A DNA stretch of 59,036 bases from SZAS-103 sp964640525 (GCA_964640525.1 CAZXGS010000013.1:1-59036); one strand, 5' to 3'. Counted from the first letter of the stretch, positions 41,705 to 49,503 are shown. Numbers and translations: made by a program. The notes: a model not told the origin generated them from the sequence alone.

Positions 41705-41909
41705 GGACAGCAGACAGAGGACAGAATGGTGTTCAGTTTTCAGTCGTCAGTCCACGTCTGTCGAGACCCGGCGTTCCGCGGCGACGCAACGTCCTCCGGC
41801 CATCGATCCAGTATCACCGCATCGACCAGCAACCATTCCCCGCCAACCCGCCACTGACCACCGAAAACTGACCAACTTCTGTCCTCTGTCTTCTGTCCTC
41901 AGTCCCCCG
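41702..41909. repeat. Paired inverted heptamer arrays between tolQ and tolR
   Basis: From the tolQ stop the sequence reads in 7-bp units: TGAGGAC, AGCAGAC, AGAGGAC, AGAATGG, TGTTCAG, TTTTCAG, TCGTCAG (41702-41750). Eight opposite-sense units, CTGACCA, CCGAAAA, CTGACCA, ACTTCTG, TCCTCTG, TCTTCTG, TCCTCAG, TCCCCCG (41854-41909), end exactly at the tolR ATG. The arms are near-complementary over about 45 bp, around a 103-bp centre. The unit sequences differ from the GAGGG type, but the period and geometry are the same. Confidence 0.9.
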
Positions 41910-42350
41910 ATGCGCAAACGCCGCAAGCTCAAGGCCGAGATCAACGTCGTGCCGTACATCGACGTGATGCTGGTGTTGCTGATCATCTTCATGGTCACCG
42001 CGCCGCTGCTCAACCTGGGCGTGGACGTGAACCTGCCGAAGTCGCGGGCGCATGCGCTGGAGGCCAAGAAGGAAGCGGTGCTGGTGATGGTCGATGCGAA
42101 GGGCGCGTTCAGCTACCAGGTAGGCGACGGCAAGCCCAAACCGGTGGGCTCGGCCGATGAGCTGGGTCAGGTCATCCGCGCCATCCACGACAACAACGCC
42201 GAGGCGCCGGTGGTGCTGGCGGCCGACCGAACCCTTCAGTACCAGAAGGTCATGGACGTGATGAGCCTGCTGCAGACGGCCGGCATCGCCAAGGTCTCGC
42301 TGATGAGCCAGCCTGCGCGCGGCGATGCCGCCGAGGCGGGGCGGCGCTGA
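41910..42350 (+). CDS. tolR: Tol-Pal system protein TolR
   Basis: An ExbD/TolR family protein of 146 residues. The single membrane helix (residues about 15-35) contains the proton-path aspartate in V-P-Y-I-D-V-M-L-V-L-L-I-I-F-M-V-T-A. The periplasmic domain follows, with P-V-V-L-A-A-D-R-T-L-Q-Y and V-M-S-L-L-Q-T-A-G at its end. The ATG directly follows a heptamer array without a Shine-Dalgarno site. tolA starts 4 bp after the stop. Confidence 0.96.
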   Translation: MRKRRKLKAEINVVPYIDVMLVLLIIFMVTAPLLNLGVDVNLPKSRAHALEAKKEAVLVMVDAKGAFSYQVGDGKPKPVGSADELGQVIRAIHDNNAEAPVVLAADRTLQYQKVMDVMSLLQTAGIAKVSLMSQPARGDAAEAGRR

Positions 42351-42354
42351 GCGC

Positions 42355-43272
42355 ATGCCCACGACGTCCGCCAAGCTGCGCGCGGTTGCCGGGTCGCTGG
42401 GGATCCACCTGCTGATCGCTGCGGTGCTGTATTTCGGGTTGGTGCTGCGACCTGAGGTGCGTCAAGCCATGGGGCAGGGTCTGGCGATCGAAGCCACCTT
42501 GGTCAGCGCCTCGCGCACGGGCCCGGTCGAGCATGCGCAGCATCATCCGCGCACGCCGCCCAAGCCCGCGCCGCCGCCACCGCCGCCGCCGCCTTCGATC
42601 GAGCAGCCCAACCCGCTGCAGATGAAGTCCCAGACTCAGTTGCCCAAGCCGGACACGGTCAACCAGGACGAGATTCGCCGGGATGCGCAGCTGGCTGCCG
42701 AGCGCGCAGTCAGGGAACAGGAGGAACGCCGTCGGCAGGCGCAGATCGATCTGGACCGCAAGCAGCAGCAGATGGAAGCCGAGAGTCGCCAACGCCAGGC
42801 GCTGGCCGCCGAGAAGGCCAAGCAGTTGGCCGTGCTGCGCGCGCAGCGCGCCGAGGCGGAGCGCCAGGCCAAGCTGGCAGCGGAAAGACTCAAGCAGGAT
42901 CAGGACATGCGCAAGTCGCTGGCGCGCAACACCGCGCCGGCGGTGGCGATGCCGCGGCCGGCGCCGGCGGGCGGGGCCGGCAACGGCGGTTTGCTCGGCA
43001 AGTACCAGCAGGCCATCATCGACCAGGCCAATGCCAACTGGATCCATACCGACATGCCCGAGCAAGTGCACTGCCGGATCCGTTTCACCCAGATCCCCGG
43101 CGGCGAGGTGATCGACGTAAACTTCCTCAACTGCCCGTTCGACGCGGCCGGCCGGGAGTCGGTCAAGCGCGCCATGCTCAAGACGCCTTTGCCTTACGCG
43201 GGCTTCGAGTCGGTGTTCATGCGTCAATGGGAGCTGGACTTCTGTTACCCGACGGAGAAATGCACGCGATGA
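42355..43272 (+). CDS. tolA: Cell envelope protein TolA
   Basis: TolA spans the periplasm and links the TolQR motor to Pal and TolB. The 305 residues are shorter than E. coli TolA (421), mainly in the helical part. One N-terminal membrane helix (residues about 12-33) is followed by a proline-rich stretch with eight consecutive Pro (about 65-80). A long charged coiled coil rich in Gln, Arg and Ala (about 110-185) comes next. Last is a C-terminal globular domain with two Cys (C-R-I-R-F, D-F-C-Y). The tolB ATG overlaps its stop. Confidence 0.93.
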   Translation: MPTTSAKLRAVAGSLGIHLLIAAVLYFGLVLRPEVRQAMGQGLAIEATLVSASRTGPVEHAQHHPRTPPKPAPPPPPPPPSIEQPNPLQMKSQTQLPKPDTVNQDEIRRDAQLAAERAVREQEERRRQAQIDLDRKQQQMEAESRQRQALAAEKAKQLAVLRAQRAEAERQAKLAAERLKQDQDMRKSLARNTAPAVAMPRPAPAGGAGNGGLLGKYQQAIIDQANANWIHTDMPEQVHCRIRFTQIPGGEVIDVNFLNCPFDAAGRESVKRAMLKTPLPYAGFESVFMRQWELDFCYPTEKCTR

Positions 43273-44588
43273 CACGATTCCTCAGCCGCTGTTTGTTCGC
43301 CTTGACCGCCCTCATGCTGGCCGCGTTCACGCCGGCGTTCGCGCAGGGCCTGGATGTGGGCCTGGTGAGCGGCAACGACGCCGCCCTGCCGATCGCGGTG
43401 GTGCCGATGGAGTACCAGGGCAGCAGCGCCAAGCCCGATACGGTGGTCGCGGACGTGGTGCGTGCCGACTTGGCACGCTCGGGCCAGTTCCGCACCTTGC
43501 CGGTGCAGAACATCATCGAGCACCCGCAGTCCGAAGCGGACATGAAGTACCCGACGTGGCGCCTGCTCAAGCAGGACTACGTGCTGGTCGGACGGGTGCT
43601 GGACAGCGGCGATGGCGGCTACAAGGTCGAATACGAGTTGTTCGACGTGGCCAGGCAGCAACGCATCCTCGGGCAGTCCATGACCGGCCGCCCCGGCGAG
43701 ATGCGCCGGGTCGCGCACGAGATCGCCGATCAGGTGTACCAGAAGATCCTCGGCGTGCGCGGCGCCTTCGATACCCGGATCGCCTACGTGACCGCGGTGG
43801 GCACCGGCAGCAACATGAAGTTCTCGTTGATGGTCGCCGATGCCGACGGCTACAACCCGCAGAGCGTGGTCAATTCGCGCGAGTCGCTGATGTCCCCGGC
43901 GTGGAGCCCGGACGGCCACAAGCTGGCCTACGTGAGCTTCGAGCGCGGCAACTCGACCATCTACCTGCAGACCATCGGCACCGGCGCGCGCGAGGTGATC
44001 GCCGCGTACAAGGGCATCAACGACGCCCCGGCGTTCTCGCCCGACGGCCGCAAGCTGGCGATGACCCTGTCCAAGTCGGGCCACCCGGAGATCTACGTGA
44101 TGGACCTGGCCTCGCGCCAGCTCACCCAGATCACCAATCATTACAGCATCAACACCGAAGCGACATGGATGCCCGACGGCAACACCCTGCTGTTCACTTC
44201 CGACCGCGGCGGCAAGCCGCAGATCTACCAGGTCAGCGCCAACGGCGGCGAGCCGACGCGGGTGAGCTTCCAGGGCGCATACAACGCGCATGCCACCGTC
44301 TCCTTCGATGGCAAGAAGATCGCCATGGCGCAGGGCAATTCCAGCGTGTACCGGATCGCGCTGCTCGACCGCAGCAATGGCGGCGGTCGCTGGACGCAGT
44401 TGTCGCCCGGCAACCTCGATGAATCCCCCAGCTTTGCGCCCAATGCCAGCATGGTGCTGTATGCCGCCAAGGAAAACGGCCGCGGCGTGCTGTACGCGGT
44501 CTCGGTCGACGGCCGCGTCCGGCAGCGCCTGGTGCTGGCCGACGGCGACGTGCGCGAACCGGCCTGGGGCCCGTTCCGCTCGCGCTGA
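43269..44588 (+). CDS. tolB: Tol-Pal system beta propeller protein TolB
   Basis: A periplasmic protein of 439 residues that binds Pal. The signal peptide is residues 1-25 (L-F-A-L-T-A-L-M-L-A-A-F then A-F-A). The N-terminal domain has V-P-M-E-Y-Q-G and D-V-V-R-A-D-L-A-R-S-G-Q-F. It is followed by a six-bladed propeller with repeated W-S-P-D-G / F-S-P-D-G-R-K-L-A motifs and R-G-G-K-P-Q-I-Y. The ATG at 43269 overlaps the tolA stop (ATGA). Normal family length. Confidence 0.96.
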   Translation: MTRFLSRCLFALTALMLAAFTPAFAQGLDVGLVSGNDAALPIAVVPMEYQGSSAKPDTVVADVVRADLARSGQFRTLPVQNIIEHPQSEADMKYPTWRLLKQDYVLVGRVLDSGDGGYKVEYELFDVARQQRILGQSMTGRPGEMRRVAHEIADQVYQKILGVRGAFDTRIAYVTAVGTGSNMKFSLMVADADGYNPQSVVNSRESLMSPAWSPDGHKLAYVSFERGNSTIYLQTIGTGAREVIAAYKGINDAPAFSPDGRKLAMTLSKSGHPEIYVMDLASRQLTQITNHYSINTEATWMPDGNTLLFTSDRGGKPQIYQVSANGGEPTRVSFQGAYNAHATVSFDGKKIAMAQGNSSVYRIALLDRSNGGGRWTQLSPGNLDESPSFAPNASMVLYAAKENGRGVLYAVSVDGRVRQRLVLADGDVREPAWGPFRSR

Positions 44589-44643
44589 AGCCTCCCTCCC
44601 CACCCGCAACTCCTCCCCCCGAAACGCCGAAAAGGATGAAGCC

Positions 44644-45168
44644 ATGAGAATCACCAGGACCGTTGTGATCGTCGCCGCGACCTGCATCGCGTTGGCCGCG
44701 TGCAGCAAGAAGAACGTGAAGGAAGGCCCGGCCGAGAACGGGATGCAGGGTCCGCCGTCGGCTTCGACCCAGCCGATCGGCCCGTCCAACGGCGGCAGGT
44801 ACACCCCGGCGGATCTGGAGACCGATTCCTGCCTGCGGCAGCGGGTGGTGTACTTCGATTTCGACAAAGACGCCATCAAGCCCGAGTTCCAGGCGATCGT
44901 TGCCTGCCACGCCAAATACCTGATGGATCGCCCGGAGTCGCACATGCGCCTGGAGGGCAATACCGACGAGCGCGGCAGCCGCCAGTACAACCTCGGCCTG
45001 GGCGAGCGCCGCGGCGATGCGGTGATGGCCGCGATTCGCGCGGTCGGCGGCTCGGCAGGGCAGATGGAGGTGGTCAGCTACGGCGAGGAGCGCCCGGTGT
45101 GCACCGAGTCCAACGAGGACTGCTGGTCCAAGAACCGCCGCGTCGAAATCGTCTACACGGCGAAGTGA
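44644..45168 (+). CDS. pal: Peptidoglycan-associated lipoprotein Pal
   Basis: An outer-membrane lipoprotein of 174 residues. The lipobox L-A-A-C places the acylated Cys at residue 20. The OmpA-like peptidoglycan-binding domain (residues about 65-174) has Y-F-D-F-D-K-D-A-I, G-N-T-D-E-R-G-S-R-Q-Y-N-L-G-L-G-E-R-R (the diaminopimelate-binding D and R) and the N-R-R-V-E-I-V-Y end. aaaggatg 5-10 nt before the ATG is the Shine-Dalgarno region. Together with TolA and TolB it keeps the outer membrane tied to the wall during division. Confidence 0.97.
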   Translation: MRITRTVVIVAATCIALAACSKKNVKEGPAENGMQGPPSASTQPIGPSNGGRYTPADLETDSCLRQRVVYFDFDKDAIKPEFQAIVACHAKYLMDRPESHMRLEGNTDERGSRQYNLGLGERRGDAVMAAIRAVGGSAGQMEVVSYGEERPVCTESNEDCWSKNRRVEIVYTAK

Positions 45169-45173
45169 GCCCG

Positions 45174-45983
45174 ATGCGCCGGCAACCCGTGATGCTGGCG
45201 CTGGCCTGCGCGGTGGCGGCGATTCTCGCCACCGGCGCGCAGGCGCAGCAGCGCCAGAGCCTGGCCGACCGCGTCGCGGCGCTGGAAGCCCGCGACCAGG
45301 CGCAGGGCCAGCAGGGCATCGACCTGCTCAATCGCATCGCCCAGCTCGAAGCGGACGTGAAGGATCTGCGCTCGCAGGTCGAGCAGATGCGCAACGACAA
45401 CCAGCAGGCCGCCGATCGCGCCAAGGCGCAGTACATCGACCTGGATTCGCGCCTGGCCCGCCTGGAGGGGCATGCGCCGGCTGCCTCGGCAAAGCCCGCC
45501 CAGCAGCCGGTGCCGGTGCCGGTGCGCAGTCCACCGCCTGCCGCGGCGACGGCGAACGCGCCCGCGCCCGCAGCCGCCGCGCCGGCGTCGGCCGCCGGCG
45601 CCGAGGCGGCCTACAAGGCCGCATTCGACGCCATGCGCGGCGAGCATTACGCCGATTCGGCCAGCCAGTTTGGCGCTTTCGTGCAGCAGTACCCGGACAG
45701 CACGCTGGTGCCCAATGCGTATTACTGGATGGGCGAGTCGTTCTACGTCACGCAGAACTACCAGTACGCGCTGGACGCGTTCCGCAAGGTCGTGGACAAA
45801 TACCCGGATTCGGCCAAGGCGGCCGGGGCCCTGCTCAAGGTCGGGTACTGCCAGGACGGCTTGCACCAGCGCGACGCCGCCAAGGCGACGCTCAACCAGG
45901 TGATCAGCCAGTATCCGACCAGCGAGGAGGCCAACCAGGCCCAGCGGCGACTGCGCGCGATGGTCCTGGAATCGGGTGGCTGA
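45174..45983 (+). CDS. cpoB: Tol-Pal cell division coordinator CpoB (YbgF)
   Basis: A periplasmic protein of 269 residues that couples peptidoglycan synthesis with Tol-Pal-driven outer membrane constriction in E. coli. The signal peptide is L-A-L-A-C-A-V-A-A-I-L-A-T-G-A-Q-A. It is followed by an N-terminal trimerising coiled coil (residues about 28-90) and an Ala/Pro-rich linker (about 100-140). The C-terminal TPR domain contains repeats with Y-W-M-G-E-S-F-Y and Y-P-D-S-A-K-A-A-G-A-L-L-K. The ATG at 45174 is used; a GTG three codons earlier overlaps the pal stop (GTGA) and is equally possible. Confidence 0.94.
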   Translation: MRRQPVMLALACAVAAILATGAQAQQRQSLADRVAALEARDQAQGQQGIDLLNRIAQLEADVKDLRSQVEQMRNDNQQAADRAKAQYIDLDSRLARLEGHAPAASAKPAQQPVPVPVRSPPPAAATANAPAPAAAAPASAAGAEAAYKAAFDAMRGEHYADSASQFGAFVQQYPDSTLVPNAYYWMGESFYVTQNYQYALDAFRKVVDKYPDSAKAAGALLKVGYCQDGLHQRDAAKATLNQVISQYPTSEEANQAQRRLRAMVLESGG

Positions 45984-45987
45984 GGCG

Positions 45988-46725
45988 ATGGCGGGCGCGA
46001 CACGGCGCCGTGGCCAGGGTTCCGGCGCGCCGCATCGCGATGCCGCGGCCGCGGCTGGCGACGATGTGCACGCCGCGGCGCCGCCAGGCCGCCTGCGCAT
46101 CACCGAGATCTTCCATTCCCTGCAGGGCGAAGCGCGCAGCGTCGGCTGGCCGACGGTGTTCGTGCGCCTGACCGGTTGCCCGCTGCGCTGTGGCTACTGC
46201 GACACCGCCTATGCCTTCCAGGGCGGGCAGTGGCGGACGATCCAGGCCATCCTCGCCGAGGTGGCCGGATACGGCGCCCGCCACGTTTGCGTGACCGGCG
46301 GCGAACCGCTGGCGCAAAAGCGCTGCATCGACCTGTTGCACCGCCTGTGCGAGGCCGGTTACGAGGTATCGCTGGAGACCTCGGGCGCGCTGGACATCGC
46401 GGCGGTGGATCCGCGGGTGGCGCGGGTGGTGGACCTGAAGACCCCCGGCTCGGGCGAATGCGCGCGCAACCGGCTGGAGAACCTCGACCTGCTCACGGCG
46501 CGGGATCAGCTCAAGTTCGTCATCTGCGACCGCGCCGACTACGACTGGGCGGTGGCGATGCTGCGCGACAACGCGCTGGATGCGCGCTGCGAAGTGTTGT
46601 TCTCCCCGAGCCACGCCCAGCTCAGGCCGCGCGAGCTGGCCGAGTGGATGCTGGCCGACCGCGTGCCGGCGCGCTTCCAGTTGCAGTTGCACAAGATCCT
46701 CTGGGGCGAGGAGCAGGGCCGATGA
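45988..46725 (+). CDS. queE: 7-carboxy-7-deazaguanine synthase QueE
   Basis: A radical SAM enzyme that converts carboxytetrahydropterin to 7-carboxy-7-deazaguanine on the way to queuosine. The cluster motif C-P-L-R-C-G-Y-C (C-x3-C-x2-C) follows S-L-Q-G-E-A-R-S-V-G, with V-T-G-G-E-P-L-A as the SAM-binding stretch. The first 30 residues are a low-conservation extension. The ATG at 45988 is preferred over a GTG at 45976 which would overlap cpoB. 245 residues. It lies just before queC, as expected for this pathway. Confidence 0.95.
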   Translation: MAGATRRRGQGSGAPHRDAAAAAGDDVHAAAPPGRLRITEIFHSLQGEARSVGWPTVFVRLTGCPLRCGYCDTAYAFQGGQWRTIQAILAEVAGYGARHVCVTGGEPLAQKRCIDLLHRLCEAGYEVSLETSGALDIAAVDPRVARVVDLKTPGSGECARNRLENLDLLTARDQLKFVICDRADYDWAVAMLRDNALDARCEVLFSPSHAQLRPRELAEWMLADRVPARFQLQLHKILWGEEQGR

Positions 46726-46951
46726 AAGCGACCTCGTGCATCGTGCGCGGCGCCGCCTGCCGGAGCTTCCTGCAACCGCCTGCAGGCGCATTGCCGCGCA
46801 TGCAGGCACGCCTTGCGCCTGCCGCGCGGCATCGCCGGACGCAAGGTGGCCGCATGGAGCCGACGCCGTGCGGCGCGGTGCACGGGCCTTCACGCAACAC
46901 GCATCCCGGGCCAGACGTCACGTTTCCTCTGCCACCCTTCACGGTCACGCC
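46726..46951. other. queE-queC intergenic region, nothing recognised
   Basis: 226 bp with several weak gcctgcaggc-type palindromes but no clear gene, promoter or terminator. A preQ1 riboswitch would be plausible upstream of a queuosine gene, but no preQ1 aptamer signature was seen. Confidence 0.3.
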
Positions 46952-47635
46952 ATGACCCGCGCCGTCGTCCTCGTTTCCGGCGGCATGGACTCCGCGGTGG
47001 TGCTCGCCCTGGCGCGCGAGCAGGGTTTTGCCGCGCATGCGTTGAGCGTGGCCTACGGACAGCGCCACCTGTCCGAACTGGACGCGGCTGCGCGCAACGC
47101 CCGGGCGCTGGGCGCACGCGAGCACAAGGTCGTGACCGTGGACCTGCGCAGCATCGGCGGCTCGGCCCTGACCGACGAGATTGCCGTGCCTACCGATGCC
47201 GACGGGCACGTGATCGGCCAGGCCATCCCGGCAACCTATGTTCCGGCGCGCAACACCATCATGCTGGCAATTGCGCTGGGCTGGGCCGAAGTGCTCGGTG
47301 CCGGCGACATCTTTTGCGGCGTCAACGCGGTGGATTACTCCGGCTACCCGGACTGTCGTCCGGCCTTCATCGACGGCTTCCAGGTCCTGGCCAACCTTGC
47401 CACCCGCGCGGGCGTGGATGGCAGTGGGTTTCGCGTCCATGCACCGCTGCTGGCCATGTCCAAGGCGCAGATCGTGCGCGAGGGCATGCGCCTGGGCGTG
47501 GACTTCGCCGCGACCGTGAGCTGCTACCAGGCAGACGCCGAAGGCCGCGCCTGCGGCCACTGCGACGCGTGCCTGTTGCGCGCCGAAGGCTTTCGCCAGG
47601 CCGGCGTCGCCGATCCTACGCGCTACCGTGGTTAG
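46952..47635 (+). CDS. queC: 7-cyano-7-deazaguanine (preQ0) synthase QueC
   Basis: An ATP-dependent enzyme that turns 7-carboxy-7-deazaguanine into preQ0. The PP-loop is V-L-V-S-G-G-M-D-S-A (residues about 6-15). The C-terminal zinc site is S-C-Y-Q followed by C-G-H-C-D-A-C (C-x2-C-x2-C). Length 227 residues, normal. With queE this gives two of the three dedicated preQ0 steps; queD and folE are not in the window. Confidence 0.96.
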   Translation: MTRAVVLVSGGMDSAVVLALAREQGFAAHALSVAYGQRHLSELDAAARNARALGAREHKVVTVDLRSIGGSALTDEIAVPTDADGHVIGQAIPATYVPARNTIMLAIALGWAEVLGAGDIFCGVNAVDYSGYPDCRPAFIDGFQVLANLATRAGVDGSGFRVHAPLLAMSKAQIVREGMRLGVDFAATVSCYQADAEGRACGHCDACLLRAEGFRQAGVADPTRYRG

Positions 47636-47644
47636 CCGTATCGG

Positions 47645-47650
47645 CTAGAA
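47645..47650 (+). promoter_or_regulatory. -10 box upstream of tRNA-Lys region
   Basis: tagaat followed by gcgcc, about 200 bp before the tRNA-Lys gene. It may start a precursor transcript for the tRNA; no good -35 was seen. Confidence 0.4.
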
Positions 47651-47659
47651 TGCGCCTCC

Positions 47660-47802
47660 CCCTGCCAGCCTCGCGTCCTTCGGGAGCGAGATCGGGAAGG
47701 ACGCGGGGCAGGAGTGATCCTCGCGCGATGCGTCGGGAAAGGCCGGGATGCGGGTCGGCGAGTGTCTGCCCTCACCCCTTGCCCTCTCCCGGCGGGAGAG
47801 GG
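47660..47802. repeat. REP-like palindromes before tRNA-Lys
   Basis: A stem of cgcgtccttc (47671-47680) with gaaggacgcg (47695-47704), extended by cctgcc/ggcagg, is followed by ccctctccc-ggc-gggagaggg (47782-47802). The short string gtgatc[c/g]tcgcgcgatgcg occurs twice, after each palindrome. The second palindrome belongs to the same family as those at 58.8-59.0 kb. Confidence 0.6.
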
Positions 47803-47848
47803 GGAGTGATCGTCGCGCGATGCGCGACAGCGATGTTTGATTGAAGAT

Positions 47849-47924
47849 GGGTCGTTAGCTCAGTCGGTAGAGCATCGGACTTTTAATCCGCTGGTCGTCG
47901 GTTCGATTCCGACACGACCCACCA
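47849..47924 (+). tRNA. tRNA-Lys (anticodon TTT)
   Basis: A 76-nt cloverleaf. The acceptor arms gggtcgt and acgaccc pair fully, with encoded discriminator A and CCA. The D arm is agctcagtcggtagagc, the anticodon loop is CTTTTAA with TTT at 47882-47884, and the T arm is gtcggttcgattccgac. The 3' end is the attachment site of the element remnant that follows. Confidence 0.97.
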
Positions 47925-48009
47925 ATCATGACAATCACTTGCGCGATGTCTCGGGATTCGGGACGCGCCGTCGGGACAGTTTCGGTACACCGCCGAGGCG
48001 CAGCAACCG

Positions 48010-48657
48010 GTGGCGCCCATCCGCAAGACACCCTCAGGCACCCGAAACGCGGTCGTCCGCAACAGGGGTTGGCCGACCAGTGCCAAGACCTTCCGCACCA
48101 GGCGTGACGCCGAGGACTGGGCGCGGCGCGCCGAGGATGAAATGGTGCGCGGCATGTGCATCGATCGCTCGCGCTCGGAGTGCATGCGCCTCGCCGATGC
48201 GCTCGACCCCTACCTGTCCGAAGTCCTGCCGACCAAGAAGCCCAGCACGCAGTGGTCGGAGGCGCGGCGCGCCGAGCGACTGCGCGAGTTCTTCGGCGCG
48301 TACGCGCTCGCGGCGATCGCGTCCGACTTGGTGGAGCGCTCTCGCGAAGATCACCTTGCCACGCCCGGCCAGCGCGTGCATCGCCGCCCCGGCAAGCCGA
48401 ACCCGCCCAGCCCCGACACCGTGTGGCTGGAGCTGGCCCGGTTGAGCCACTTGTTCAACATCGCCATCCGCGTGTGGCGGCTCGGGCTGGTCCACAACCC
48501 GGTGGCCGGCATCCGCAAGCCGTCGCCGCGGGAAGGGCGTTCCCGGCGGCTGCTGGCGTACGCGTGCTGGTGCCGGGACTGCTTGCCCAGCAAGCCATTG
48601 CATCGGCGGTCGCCACCAATGTACGGTACGCTTACCGTACCTGGAGGCTCGCCATGA
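48010..48657 (+). pseudogene. Truncated phage-type tyrosine integrase (N-terminal part only)
   Basis: A frame of up to 215 codons. Residues about 1-180 resemble the N-terminal arm and SAM-like core-binding domain of tRNA-adjacent phage integrases: P-I-R-K-T-P-S-G-T, K-T-F-R-T-R-R-D-A-E-D-W-A-R, L-A-R-L-S-H-L-F-N-I-A and N-P-V-A-G-I-R-K-P-S. The catalytic domain with R, H-x-x-R and Tyr is missing; after about 48553 the frame runs into the promoter of the antitoxin gene. GTG start at 48010. It sits 86 bp after tRNA-Lys, the usual place for such an integrase. Confidence 0.8.
48621..48640. promoter_or_regulatory. Inverted repeat, probable operator of the toxin-antitoxin operon
   Basis: A perfect inverted repeat gtacggta-cgct-taccgtac lies 13 bp before the antitoxin ATG, upstream of its Shine-Dalgarno ggagg (48643-48647). 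This is where autoregulating antitoxins bind. Confidence 0.6.
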
Positions 48658-48902
48658 CCGCAACTGCCGACCGTCTGGACCTGCGCCTGAGCGTGGAGGA
48701 CAAGAACCGCCTGCGCCGCGCCGCCGCGCTGAAAGGTGTGCCGGTGGCTGCCTTCGTGCGTGAAGCGGCCCTGCAAGAGGCGGAAACGACCATCGCCCGG
48801 CCGCCCAAGGCGCGCCGCGGCAGCCTGGCCGCCCGCCTGCGTGGCCGCGCCACTGTGCGCCTGAGTACCGACGAAATCATGCAGTTCACTCGCGGCGCAT
48901 GA
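48654..48902 (+). CDS. Antitoxin of a VapBC-like toxin-antitoxin pair
   Basis: An 82-residue protein. The N-terminal half (L-D-L-R-L-S-V-E-D-K-N-R-L-R-R-A-A-A-L-K-G, then V-A-A-F-V-R-E-A-A) looks like a ribbon-helix-helix DNA-binding domain of DUF1778 type. The C-terminal part (R-G-S-L-A-A-R-L-R-G-R-A, then S-T-D-E-I-M) is like the toxin-neutralising tails of antitoxins paired with PIN toxins. ggagg lies 6 nt before the ATG. The toxin gene starts 10 bp after the stop. Confidence 0.8.
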   Translation: MTATADRLDLRLSVEDKNRLRRAAALKGVPVAAFVREAALQEAETTIARPPKARRGSLAARLRGRATVRLSTDEIMQFTRGA

Positions 48903-48912
48903 GGCGCGTACC

Positions 48913-49317
48913 GTGAGCAGGGTGCTGGTGGACGCCAACGTCCTGCTGGACGTGCTGACAGATGATCCGCAGTGGTTCGATTGGTCGGCCGCGCAGCTCG
49001 ACGCCTGCGCCGCCAAGGCCGAGCTGTGCATCAATCCCATCGTCTACGCCGAGGTCTCGGTCGGTTTCGCACGCATCGAAGATCTGGACCATGCACTGCC
49101 ACCCGGCGCCTTCACCCGGCTGGAGCTGCCGTGGGAAGCCGGGTTCCTCGCCGGCAAGGCCTTCCTGCAGTACCGCCGTGCCAAGGGCGCACGTCCTTCG
49201 CCGCTGCCGGATTTCTACATCGGCGCGCATGCCGCCATCGAGGGAATGGCGCTGCTGACGCGGGACGCGAAGCGGTATCGCACCTACTATCCGACGCTGG
49301 AAATCTTCAGCCCGTGA
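48913..49317 (+). CDS. PIN-domain toxin (VapC-like ribonuclease)
   Basis: A 134-residue PIN-domain protein, probably an RNase toxin. Acidic metal-binding residues are in the expected places: Asp in V-L-V-D-A-N-V-L-L-D (about 7), Glu in I-V-Y-A-E-V-S (about 46), Asp in L-P-D-F-Y-I-G-A-H-A (about 97), and Asp in L-L-T-R-D-A-K-R-Y-R (about 116). The GTG start at 48913 is the first possible one and follows the antitoxin by 10 bp. Carried on the element remnant, it may explain why this fragment has been kept. Confidence 0.88.
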   Translation: MSRVLVDANVLLDVLTDDPQWFDWSAAQLDACAAKAELCINPIVYAEVSVGFARIEDLDHALPPGAFTRLELPWEAGFLAGKAFLQYRRAKGARPSPLPDFYIGAHAAIEGMALLTRDAKRYRTYYPTLEIFSP

Positions 49318-49383
49318 CCAGCCACCTTGCCACCTCACATGGCATCAGGTTTGAATCCCGTGATGTTGATTTCAAAGGCAACG

Positions 49384-49426
49384 TTTGATTCACTGGTCGA
49401 TTGTCAGATTCCGACACCACCCACCA
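49384..49426 (+). repeat. Degraded copy of the tRNA-Lys 3' half (att remnant)
   Basis: tttgattcactggtcg... to ...acccacca aligns with tRNA-Lys from the anticodon loop to CCA (47881-47924). Identical blocks are ctggtcg, gattccgacac and acccacca, and one position is deleted. It has no intact stem structure, so it is not a working tRNA. Confidence 0.75.
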
Positions 49427-49503
49427 CCCAGGCAAGGCCGCGATTCGGATGCTGTCCGCAATACGTTTGGCGAGCCGCGCGTCCACCGTCCGCGCAGACC
49501 CCC

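Larger units (their letters stand above)
47925..49426. mobile_element. Remnant of an integrative element at tRNA-Lys
   Basis: The 1.5 kb between tRNA-Lys and a degraded copy of its 3' end (49384-49426) holds a truncated tyrosine recombinase gene and a toxin-antitoxin pair. This is the pattern left by a tRNA-integrating island that lost its centre. Confidence 0.7.

Noticed and set aside
46726..46951. PreQ1 riboswitch before queC
   Set aside because: No C-rich loop/A-rich tail pseudoknot of a preQ1 aptamer could be found, and the queuosine genes here act before preQ1.
49384..49426. A second tRNA-Lys gene
   Set aside because: Only the 3' half is present, the T stem is broken and the acceptor 5' strand is missing; it fits an integration-site copy.
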